Shown here: one piece after another, positions 12,293 to 23,000 of the stretch | Position numbering within the stretch: position 1 is the stretch's first letter | Layout of the letters: each line of letters opens with the position of its first letter | DNA from: Watersipora subatra | Lineage: Eukaryota; Bryozoa; Gymnolaemata; Cheilostomatida; Watersiporidae | Direction of reading: 5' to 3' | Length of the DNA: 64,000 bases | NCBI RefSeq assembly: GCF_963576615.1 | Contig: NC_088711.1 | Location: forward strand, 34,336,121 to 34,400,120 | Notes under the pieces: model-generated | Databases searched by the model: none | The model's input: the letters and a program-made list of their open reading frames with translations, nothing else | Told to the model about the DNA's origin: nothing | Program-made: the position numbers and the translations under genes

Positions 12293-12640
12293 GTGATAAG
12301 TAGCAACTGGCAATCCCTTGAACACAGACAAGAGCTGAAAGATTTGCACACCTTCAGTAAAATCCAATCTCAAGATCTTAAAGTTACTATTTATCCGCTC
12401 ACACAAACCAACTCTCAATATTTTACTAGACGCAACAACATATGGCAGGCTATAAATACTAACACAATAAAAAATTTATTTTTAATCGAAGCATTAACAA
12501 CACTATTCGCTCACCATCCCTTCTTATTACGTTCTCCTTTGCCTGCCAGACTGTCTTCATCATCACTCATTTTGTTGAAAGATTATATCAGGTTCCTATT
12601 CGACCTATTGTATAGTTTCCAGATACTCGCACGATAACTT
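12293..12640 (+). pseudogene. LINE 3' relic
   Basis: The frame from 12,293 (NWQSLEHRQELKDLHTFSK, SQYFTRRNNIWQAINTNT) aligns with the C-terminal end of the LINE protein at 60,203-62,635 (GWQTLAERRRIKDESTLQK, SSYFTRGSNIRHTINTS). Only the post-reverse-transcriptase tail survives. It belongs to the same or a sister LINE family. Confidence 0.65.
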
Positions 12641-12689
12641 ACATGTAGGTTCAGTGAATCTACAGTGAATCTGATTCACTACTCAGGCG

Positions 12690-12860
12690 AATATCTTATA
12701 TTTTGCGGCAATCAGCGAGTCAACTAAGGAACCGCTGTAACAGGAAACGAGCTTTGTCCAGTACGAACTACTCTTCTATTTCTCATTATCTCCCCAGTTA
12801 TTGGCAAATCACAAATGGCAAATACTAGCAAATGGCGCACCGGTTTTCGATATTCAATTG
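12690..12860 (-). repeat. right arm of an inverted pair
   Basis: Reverse-complement partner of 10,225-10,425. The arms enclose about 2.3 kb that includes the LINE relic. Confidence 0.5.
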
Positions 12861-13134
12861 AAGAATGAGTTTAGTAGTAAAAGCATGCTTGTCATACTAG
12901 TTTTTAAGTCATAAACGTAACAATAAGACCACATTTTTTAATGAAATATCATCAGAGGAGAATACAACACCTTAGGTGTATCCTGATTTGCCTATAACAA
13001 GACAGTATTTCAACTCAAAACAAGAAGTTCTCAACAATGTCATAAGCTATCCATGCCAATTAAAGACGCTGAAGTAAATTTTACTAGACAAGGATAGACA
13101 ATTCCCAACTCAAAAGCGAGTTCACACAAACTCG

Positions 13135-13424
13135 ATGAGTCGATAAACATACTCATGAGTGAACCGATAAACAGACTCGAGAGTGAGCCCATAAACAGAC
13201 TCGATAGTGAGCCAATAAACAGACTCGATGGCGAGCCGATAAACGGACTCGTGGGTGAGCCGATAAACAGACTCGATGGTGAGCCAATAAACAGACTCGA
13301 GAGCGAGCCGATGAACAGACTGGATAGTGAGCCGATAAACAGACTCGATAGTGAGCCGGTAAACAGACTCGAGGGTGAGCCGATAAACAGACTCAAGGGC
13401 GAGCCGATAAACAGACTCGATGTT
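13135..13424 (+). repeat. 24-bp minisatellite, about 12 copies
   Basis: The unit 'gagccgataaacagactcga' plus four bases is GC-richer than its surroundings. Since 24 is a multiple of three, frames stay open on both strands; the + strand would read EPINRLDS octads. Variation falls on third-position-like sites (GAT/GAG, AGT/GGT) but also on others. No splice sites, homology or convincing start support a protein, so I treat it as a minisatellite. Confidence 0.8.
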
Positions 13425-14169
13425 GCCTTTTCCCAACTGTTACACCCTAGTAAGCCTATCGCAATAATTCTTGATGTTCGGTCAATGGCACTTATAATGA
13501 ATGCAGCTATGATATGCTGACTAATGCTAACATCAGAAATAGTGACAAGAATTTTCTACACTATTTGCCTTGGAAAATCAAGCAGAGCTATAGTACAGAA
13601 CGCAGTATCTTTATTAGTTTTATATCACGCAGTGCCAAGCAGTAACACAACAGCAATGACAAAACTGAAAGGTTATATATCAAACCAAGAGAAAAATCTA
13701 CAGTTGATTGACTGCACAATAATTAGGTCAACCGTTGTCGCAATAAAATATTTCGAATACAAAAACGATAATATCGGCCAATATTTGTCACTAACTAATC
13801 ACGATATACGAGTATTAATAATATTCTGCGTATTTATATAGTAACATGCAAATCTTAAAACCATATGGTAATAAAGGGTTAACATAAAAATTTGCTAATA
13901 TAAAACATACATATAACATTATACTACAATGAACATGTATTAAGCGAGCGTGTTATAATTGACTGTTCAAGTTTGAATAAACGGCAATAAATTCAGAGAA
14001 CTCTATTACGCACTCGAGGAGTCTATAAATACGAGTACCGGCTGATAGTCACTTCATTAGTTTCCCTCTCCCATCTCAGCTCTACTCAGGGCCATCATTC
14101 CATCTAAAAAAACTCTGTCCAGTGGTGACAATGGTGGAAATTCTGTGTCATAATTACCGCCAACCTTTT

Positions 14170-14551
14170 TTATTGCAGCACCAAGGGGAAAGCTGCTAGT
14201 GGAAAATAATAGGAAAACCTTCATCATTGGTTTTGAGTCAGCAGCCAAATCTGTACATGGCATTGCTCAATATCGTTTCAGCAACTACCCTTACATCAAC
14301 TACTTCCTAACCTTTAAGACCAACCAGGATGACATTGAGACTCTGTTTTCCACAATACGATCTAAGGGTGGCTATAACAATAACTCGGATGTGTAGTGCT
14401 TTAGATCTGCACTTCGAGCACTGCTCATCAAAGTAGATATCACACCAAGTCCCAATGCTAACTGTAATGTGAGCCAGGCTGAAAAAACTGGCCAACTCAT
14501 GCTACATTCTCTGGCTAGAAAGAAGAAGAAGGAAGAGGCAAAAGTTGAGTA
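14170..14551 (+). pseudogene. P-element/THAP9-type transposase relic
   Basis: The frame reads RKTFIIGFESAAKSVHGIA, then FLTFKTNQDDIETLFSTIRS, then KGGYNNNSDV, a TAG stop (14,394-14,396), then CFRSALRALLIKVDI. The 'T-x-K-x-[NS]-Q-D-x-[IL]-E-x-[LF]-F-x-x-I-R-x-[KR]-G-G-x-N-N-N' string is typical of the C-terminal part of P-element and THAP9 transposases. The frame resumes after the stop and ends in a Lys/Glu-rich tail, so only a nonsense change is visible here. The catalytic and THAP parts are missing. Confidence 0.75.
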
Positions 14552-15369
14552 AGGTGAAGATGAAGAGTTCGGTGATGACGAATTTTTTTTAACTCAAATG
14601 TAATAATTGTATGAAGTTCTTGACCGATCGATGTAGAAGTAGTGGGAAGTAGTAGTAGCGATGACATAACCCTAATCTCATTTGAAAACAGAGGAGGATT
14701 AGTTACCCTATTGATAGGTCGAAGGTGTATTGCTGCAGAAAGTGCTTACGGTCACACATGGAGAGCTATGGTATCACACAGAGAGTTTTTAAACAAGTAA
14801 CATCACAGACAATAACATATGTCTTATTACATAACCTCAATCAAGGTTTCACATGCACAGTGCATGCCACCAATCTACTCAAAATTATAGTAAATCGCTT
14901 TATTAAAATCAGAATACGCTATGCCGCTTTTCAAAGCAGAATGTAGTTCAACCAATCTTAGACAAAAACTATCTCGTCTAGTTATTTTCAGTCATGTCTA
15001 ATGGGTGTTTAATACAGTGGTCTAGCTTAACGGCTTCTAAATCTCATTTGATTTATTAGTTTGTTATTAATTTAATTTCTATTTGGTCACTCTTTGTAAT
15101 ATCAATAATATAGAAACTTCTAAATCATCAGTATTATTCATTACCATGTGTGTAAGATTCTTGCCTTTCTCATCCAAAGTCATTATATAAGTTTTATAAA
15201 TTTTCAATTAAATATGCAGTCTCAGATGCACAAACTATGGAATAATTGTGCAGGTTTTAGTGTTAAGTCAATAGGAATTCATAGATCAGCTAATTCACTT
15301 TACACATCAACACGACGTTGCGTCATGCTATTTATAGGCCTCTATTATTTTGGTTATTCGCTTATCTAA

Positions 15370-15526
15370 GGTTTACTATATCTATGGGTGTACTATATCT
15401 ATGGGTTTACTATATCTATGGGTTTACTATATCTATGGGTTTACTATATCTATGGGTTTACTATATCTATGGGTGTACTATATCTATGGGTTTACTATAT
15501 CTATGGGTTTACTATATCTATGTGTA
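15370..15526 (+). repeat. 17-bp minisatellite
   Basis: About nine copies of TTTACTATATCTATGGG, with one G/T variant (GGTGTAC). Frames on the + strand stay open because of the repeat (YLWVYYIYG-like). No gene. Confidence 0.9.
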
Positions 15527-15759
15527 AAATTTAAAATAAGGTTTAAACTTAAACCATGTTTAAAATTTAAATTCAAGATTTAAAACTGATTTGAAACAAG
15601 ATTTAAAACAGCTTATAACCAGTAGTAGGTAATCTTGTTGCCATTAGTTATGTTTATTCACCCAATGAATTTGAGCAATTTGAGCTAGTCTAAATCTTTA
15701 CTATAATGTGAGCCGTGTCTGTTTTTCCGTCTGAAAGTCACGAAAAATGATTGCATCTC

Positions 15760-15832
15760 ACTGGAATTGAACCCATGCATCAACATACCCTAACACACTA
15801 CCACGAACTAAAGCAGTCAGCTTGCCACAGTT
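15760..15832 (-). repeat. tRNA-derived SINE head
   Basis: On the minus strand an A-box-like 'tttagttcgtggtagtgtg' is followed about 35 nt later by the B-box-like GGGTTCAATTCC. No cloverleaf can be closed, so this is a SINE head and not a tRNA gene. Confidence 0.55.
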
Positions 15833-15944
15833 GGGAATACTTGTATGTACTTATACTTGTGTCATGATCTCATACACAATCATGATCTTCAAGCATGCTA
15901 GAATTATTCAAGCATGCTAATTACTTCTTAGTGTCGAAAGTAAG

Positions 15945-16060
15945 TTGTGTGACATAGTGGTAGCACCCTGTCTGCAGAAACATGGTTTTCGAGGTCTATG
16001 CCAGTACGAAGCAGTTTTTTTGTTGCTAGATTTTAATTGCAATATCTGGACAGACCAAAT
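15945..16060 (+). repeat. tRNA-derived SINE
   Basis: A-box-like GACATAGTGGTAGCAC and, 20 nt on, 'ggttttcgaggtc' resembling a B box, followed by a tail with 'atctggacagacc'. The tail word is shared with the SINE at 52,985-53,135 ('ttggacagaca'). Confidence 0.45.
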
Positions 16061-16484
16061 GACCAACAAAACAACAGACCAACAAACGACAAACAGCTAG
16101 ATTTACATATACACGTATATATAGGTGAACATATAGATGTACTAAGTGAATGCCTGGCGTAGCCCAAATAATGAAAACAGTTGTTTGCACAGAAAATTTC
16201 ATTTTTCTGCGCAAAAACGTATTTAATCAAGGTATACAACACTCCCCACTCTAACCTTTAAATGAAGGTGTTTGTTTCTTTTTGTGTGTGATAAGTTTAA
16301 TTAAGTTTATTCTATAATACTCCTAACATACTTCCAATATTTATAGCATTTTGGGTAAGTCTGGGCTCATATTGTTCTTACAATAGGTCCAGCGTGCTAC
16401 TGAAGATTGAAGCTTGCATATTTTAACCAATCGCCATTAAAAATTAGCAGGTGTAATAAGTATGTACACAATGATTTCAAAATG

Positions 16485-16600
16485 TGGCCATGAGGCGTAG
16501 TGAATAGCACGCCTGTCTGCAAAACGGAGTTTCTGAGTTCAATTTCAGAGCGCACTGGTCTTTCCATTTCTATAACTTTATCGCAACAACTGGACATTCT
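16485..16600 (+). repeat. tRNA-derived SINE
   Basis: A-box-like 'ggcgtagtgaatagcacg' and B-box-like GAGTTCAATTTC, with spacing near that of a tRNA. The body matches 15,945-16,060 around CTGTCTGCA. Confidence 0.45.
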
Positions 16601-17536
16601 ACAAAGAACTTAACAAACACTTAGATATTATATAAATAGACATGTAGATGATAGATATATATAAGTATTTATATTATATATACAAAATGGATATAAATAA
16701 ATATTATGTATATATAATATTTGCATGATGATAAAATAAAGCAACTATATGCCACATCCAAGTCCTGCAAAAAAAGTTTCAATTATTTTTGCAATATGAA
16801 ATTTAAATTTATGTTTAATAGTTTAATTTAGTTGCAACTATAGCTTGTCAATTTAATTAGTAACATGATTACTCGTGTAAACTTATTTGACAATTTAATG
16901 GATAAGTCATTTCGAGAGAAAATTTAACCTAGCTAATTTGATGATTAAATGCATAATTTAATTTCTACGGAAGTTCATTAATTTAATTAATTCAGTTAGT
17001 TGGAAGGTGAAAAATGGAGCTATGTAAGCGAAGCTGTTATTTTATATTCACAGGTCTAACTCTCAGCGGTATGATTCTTTGTATTTTTGTAATTGAAGTG
17101 TATTGCATTATATACTCAAAACCTTTTGAATTAGCGCTTTAAAGAAGGTGCTTTGTGTGTAGTTTCTGGTGACACATTTGCTCTGTTCAAAAAGTGGGAG
17201 TTAGTCGTGAGAAACTTTTAGCCTCATCTTAAGAATAACCATATAGGTACTTTGATAGCTTCTACATGCATGGAGAATATTGATATGCCATGTGAACTGC
17301 CTACTTGTCTTCCTATATTACAGAAACTAGTGAGAAAGTTGGTGAATGATAGACTTCATATTTTATGTAAAAAATATACCTCCACCTCATAGTCAGTGCC
17401 GCTAGGTAGCAAAAGCATGGCCATGCGAACATTAGCTAAGAATATTCATTAAGTGTTGTTGAAATTCGATACTTTTTGTAGTTTTACTGCATTCATGCTT
17501 GTTGGCTAGTATAATATGTATATATGTATATATATT

Positions 17537-17918
17537 TCTCAAAGTCCGTGCGTTGGAAATCCGTCTGTTGGAAATCCGGCTATAGCTATTATTAGAACAG
17601 CTGAGCTGGACAACAATACAGACTCAAAGTCATGGCTTACCGTCGTTTGAAGCCTAACCTTATTAACTAGCTTAGAGGAGTTTTCCATTGGCAATATGCC
17701 AGGCTACTAGCTTGAAAGGTACAGTTGTTTGACAAAGTTTTAAAACCTTTACAGCTGTTTTTATTTTTCACTTAATTTATTTCAACTACGTGACACACTT
17801 CTCTCATGATATGTACTTTGAAAGTTATAATGACAAATGTTGTTATATGTTAAATACAAATCAATTTTCTGTCCAAAGGCTCCTCTATTACACGGGCAAC
17901 GCCGGGTGGCACAGCTAG
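17537..17918 (+). mobile_element. non-autonomous Helitron
   Basis: It begins TCTCAAAGTCCG and ends with a CGGGCAACGCCGGG hairpin, then CACAGCTAG before T. The same start type (TCTCA-GT) and end occur at 48,177-48,632. No Rep/helicase frame. Confidence 0.65.
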
Positions 17919-19219
17919 TATGTTATAAACATGTGCAGGTCAGCCATTTCACACAAAATAGCACGCTGGGGTAGCTTGCTATAGTACTAGTACAGCTTAG
18001 CTTCTTTGACTTGTTTATTCCAAGTTAATAATTTTTATTGTGACATTACTATGAAGAATTTTCTATGTAGTATAATATGCCCTTTTAGTATTCAGTTTTT
18101 ATTATGGAAAGTTGCTCAATTTTTATGTTGTACCTCATACTTCTTGCACTTTCAGTTACAATCATTGTCCGTAATAAATTTGCGGTTGTTCATTAATTTG
18201 TATAAAACAAGCCTGTTTATTATTGTTATAACTACTAAAAGCAAAAAAAGGCAAGTGGTGGTATTATAAATATAATTATCATTGTGAATAAATTAAATTG
18301 TTATTTTGTGGGCCTAAAGTTGTGAAATTGCAGGTAAACACAATTTAGCTAAGACATTCTAGCACATATAATAAGAGTTATTTACTATGAAGTAGCAGAA
18401 AACTTGTAAATATAGAGTTGTCATTTTTATAACTGCAGTGTGAGTTAAAACACAACCTGAGCTTTTTTGTGGTATACTTGATAGTTCTCTAAGGTTACCC
18501 AAGGTAGTTTTATTGACTGATAAACAAAGACGGGTAAGAGCGGCCCATTGTAATTCTATATAAAAGTAGGCGTGGCCGATGTTTGTTTGGAACTTTTGAT
18601 GCAGTTGTATAGGCTCTGTTGGTGGTGTAACTCTCACTAAACGACACTTGTACATACACGGCGCCGTGTATAGTATCAAGTTGCACGTATAGAAGCGTAT
18701 GGGAGCTTTTTCTAAACAAACAGGCACTGCTCAATATTTTTATATAAACTTTAATAGAGAAACTGCGACATTAACAAACAAAAACGGCTCCCATTTGTAG
18801 TTGCTCTAAAATTGATTGTCCATTGATATATACCATTTAAAAGAAGATAAAATTTTTTACAAGATGATGGCAGTAATTTCATAATTCAAGATAAGATAAC
18901 CCTTTTAAAGCTCATATCAAAGCACAAGTCTTACCCAAATCGGCATATAGTTCAAATTCTGATAGGCTTTTGTATTTGTAACCAGTTTCTGGTTTGGGTT
19001 TCTACACTAGGTGCTGTTGCTAAACAGGCAACAGATATAACAACATACGGGCTGGTGGCAATATTCATTGGAATACTGTATGTGTATGCTTTTCCTTAAA
19101 CTGTCCGTCTCACAAGGGCACAAGGTACTCATCAACTCAAGCTAGAGCCCAGCAGCATATGCAATTAAAGTTTTTTAATTGCAGAAGACCTGATCTACAG
19201 TGTGGAATACTGAATGTGT

Positions 19220-19570
19220 TAGATAGGCTGATGCAACAACCTTCACATACTTGCTTCAACTTTAACAAACTCTGTAGTCAATAGCCAGCTAGGTAATATA
19301 GTAAATCTTCTTCAGCTGCGTTGATTTCTTCACATGAAGCCAGAGGTATATCTATGAGCTGAAGCTCTGCAGTTCGCACTTCTATGGTAAATAACAATAA
19401 CACTTTCGTTCATCTTCTACATAGAACTTTTGGTCGGTTTGAGATACTTGGCCACAGTGATCAGCTTTAGAGCATACGTACTTATTTAAATTCTTTAGCT
19501 GTTGGCACAGGACTTCTAGTCTAGTGTACACATAACTAACCGCCGATAAGATGCTAGTGCTATACATGAA
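19220..19570 (-). pseudogene. transposase relic, P/THAP-like
   Basis: On the minus strand a decayed frame contains AAEEDLLYYLAGY, a stop, then LQSLLKLKQVCEGC, like the Y-[IV]-A-G-[YF] ... KL..C..C segment of THAP/P-type transposases. The upstream minus frame (19,382-19,567) may belong to the same relic. Family call is weak; decay is certain. Confidence 0.35.
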
Positions 19571-19920
19571 AAAATCAAAAAAGTTTTGTCAATTTTTTGA
19601 TACATATAAAAGCTAAAAAAGTGGTGATTTCGTTTGTGTCCAAGTCGTATTTCGTATTCTATACCTCAATTGACAACATAACTTTATAGAGACATGTTAA
19701 TTTGCTTGGAACCCTTAAAAATATGTAAACCTCCGGTTGCGAAGCTTTCTCTAACCGACACTGTTCGGAACGGCCAGTGCCGTGGAAATAGCTCAGGAAA
19801 TTGGGATATCCGCCGCATCGAGTAGGTCACGGCCGACCTGGCGACCTTATAACTTTTCTTGCAGAGCCAGCAGATGCATCGCGTTGATTAAACTCGGGCG
19901 CTGCAAGTATAAACGCAGCG

Positions 19921-20048
19921 ATGGCAGCCTCCTGGTTGAAAATGAAAACCCTAAAAGAAATTGGCGTGTTTTTGTTGGGAAGGTTTCCGTTTTTAAATGC
20001 CGGATTGTTAATGATGGTTTTAGCAGAAAGAGCAAACATGGATAAAAA
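19921..20048 (+). CDS. TMEM101: TMEM101 exon 1
   Basis: The start ATG is followed by AASWLKMKTLKEIG, then a hydrophobic span with RFPFLNAGLLMMVLAERAN. It ends in two bases (AA) before donor GTAGGT, and the first base of exon 2 completes an Asn codon. A start elsewhere is unlikely because the upstream frame has no other ATG near. Confidence 0.88.
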
Positions 20049-23000
20049 GTAGGTTTTCACTCGCACAGCAAGTTTCTAACTTTTTCCCAGAGTGCCATAT
20101 GTAAAAATTATATCTAGGACGAATGCGTGTGTAGTTTCTAGAATTAATATGTTACCTGAACCACTACCCTGTTACAAATGTAACACCTGGCATCAGTTTA
20201 ACCAAGTGATTGCTCTTCGTATATTGTAATTATATTAATAAGATTATAAACATTTCTGAGGTATTAAGTAGCTGCCAGTTTTACTTGCACGTAGTCTTTT
20301 ATTGGAACACTAAACAAATCAGCAAAAATGACAGTTACAGATGGTTCCTGCTTTCTACACATGCAAGAAAAGATTTTACGTTCAAGTCGATGTTCGGTAA
20401 GACGCGTTTTGCGTGCACTATGCCTTCTAACCTTGTACATACTAAATGTCATAAGACATTAAGAATTTGGTTAGAGTTGGGCTGAATGTCAAAATCAATG
20501 ATGTAAGCTGTTAGAAAAAAAGTCTTAATCACACTGAGATAAAGTAGCAAAGATTTTGTAATTTCTAGCATTACTCAGTCATCGGGCACACTCATAGATA
20601 TATAAACCTATATATATAAGATATATAGGTTTATATATCTATGGGCACACTCTAGTGAGAAAAGTGTATTGCAGAAAAGTTTCAAACTCGCATGGTGATT
20701 TACTGGGTTTTTTACCCTCTGACTCTGTGAAATGAATTTACTTTGACACTGTCTATAAATTACCGCTGTAACTGTGCCGTGTCATTTACATACCAACCGT
20801 GCAAAATTTGGGTAACTGAGCCATAAATACTCTCTGAACACAGCCTAGTGATGATCTATTCAGTAAACTTTTATGCTGACCTGGGTTTCTCTGACTATAA
20901 AGCTTTTCAAAAAACAATTACTTTTCTACGCTACACTTTGATCAAACCATGTGTAGCTGACTTGCGTCAAGTGTGATGGCATTGAATAAAAGTGTAATGC
21001 CATTATTTTTTATAATTGTTCCAGGAGTTACACGTAATATTTTAAAAGGTATGTGCTGGCAAAACATTAGATAAATTGTTCAACTGTAATAAAATTGAAT
21101 AAGCCAGAGTTCTCATAGCTATTGCTTGAGAACACATACAGTGTTCAATAATTGTGAATATCTTTCTATTTTTTATTGGAGTAACTGCGGTTCAGTAGTT
21201 AGCTTACGGGCATATGATCAGTAGGTCAGTCGTTGAGTCACACAAGAACTATTGGTGTTATGAAAAGCATCCACCTACAATCGTTCCTGTGCCAAATCTC
21301 ATAAGCAAATCATCACAATAAATTCAGTACCAGGAAGAAGATCATTCACATTAGTTACCCCTACTAGGAAAAAGCTGAAAGGAAATGTTTATTTTTCATT
21401 AATTATTAAAAATCGTCTTTTGGGTAATTAGAAAAAATCATTTTGTTGACTTGCATTAGAAATAAAAAATAGAAATTTTGAATAGTTTAAAACTTTAAAA
21501 CTGATACGTTGCAACATATCGTGTATGAATGGATGACTTGCCGTAAACAGCATAGCGTAGTGTTGCTATACTTAGTTTACATTTTTTGCACTTCAGGCAG
21601 GGTATTTCTTAGCACACATTAGCTATTAACACATTAGCTATTAACACATTAGCTATTAACACATTAGCTATTAACACATTAGCTATTAACACATTAGCTA
21701 TTAACACATTAGCTATTAACACATTAGCTATTAGTTTAACTAATTTAACTAAAACTTAACACATTAGCTATTAGTTTTCTTGCTGTACTCTACAAATTTA
21801 TGGAATAGAGTAGCGAGCTGTCATTCACTTAGATTAAACTCACAAGTATAACATACCACACAAAAACAAGATCAGGAAGAAGACAAAGCAGTAAAGATTC
21901 CATTATGGTTTTAAAGCTAGTTTCAAATCTTGAATATTTGCTCATCTTTGATAGCATTCTTTTACAGAAAGTTTAATGCTCCTATGTGGCACAATCACAT
22001 TCCATTAGTTACTAGAAACTTGGTTCGTTGACAATATGTTAGCTTCATAGTTGTACGGTTATTTGTAACTGAATGCTACTGCTTACTCACATGCATCTAA
22101 CCATGGTTCATTATCTCTGTTGTTCTCTGATTTGATGTAAAGTTACTGTATACTTACATATATATAACCACGGTTCATTATCTCTGTTGTCCTCTGATTT
22201 GATGTAAAGTTACTGTATACTTACATATATATAACCATGGTTCATTATCTCTGTTGTTCTCTGATTTGAGGTAAAGTTACTGTATACTTACATATATATC
22301 ACTATTTGTTCATTATCTCTGTTGTTCTCTGATTTGAGGTAAAGTTACTGTATACTTACATATATATAACCATTTGTTCATTATCTCTGTTGTCCTCTGA
22401 TTTGATGTAAAGTTACTGTATACTTACATATATATAACCATGGTTCATTATCTCTGTTGTTCTCTGATTTGATGTAAAGTTACTGTATACTTACATATAC
22501 CCTACAGGATGAATTTATTCGCGGAGTTATATTTCGCCAAAATTGCCATTTAATGCATATTCGGGGATTAATTTATTCGCTGCTGAAAACTGTCACTCTC
22601 TGTGAAGAGTTAACTCTATTACGTCTAGCAATAGAGTTAACCCTACGCATGCGCACACTGCGTGTTTCGTTTTCTATTTAGTTTACAACTACAGGTACAG
22701 GTCGATCGTGCTAAGCTATAAATTTTTTGCTGCGTTCAGAGGTTTTCACGAATATTCATAGATTTGGAGGCCTTTGATGAACCAACAATTTGTGGTAAGT
22801 TATGAGTTTTTCACATTTACTAAATTAGTTGAATTTTACTGTGGTTCTTCGGTAAAACGCAATATTTATTTTTTCATCCCTACCACTTCATTATTTGTTT
22901 TAGTGTGAGAGAGAGATTTTTCATCATACACGGAAGCACAATAATTGCAAGGGTGGTAGATGTCATTCTTAGAAGATCACCAATCATTCAGGGAGGTCTT

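Noticed and set aside
18359-18734. 122-codon minus frame as a gene
   Set aside because: I recognise no motif and neighbouring frames are equally open; left uncalled.
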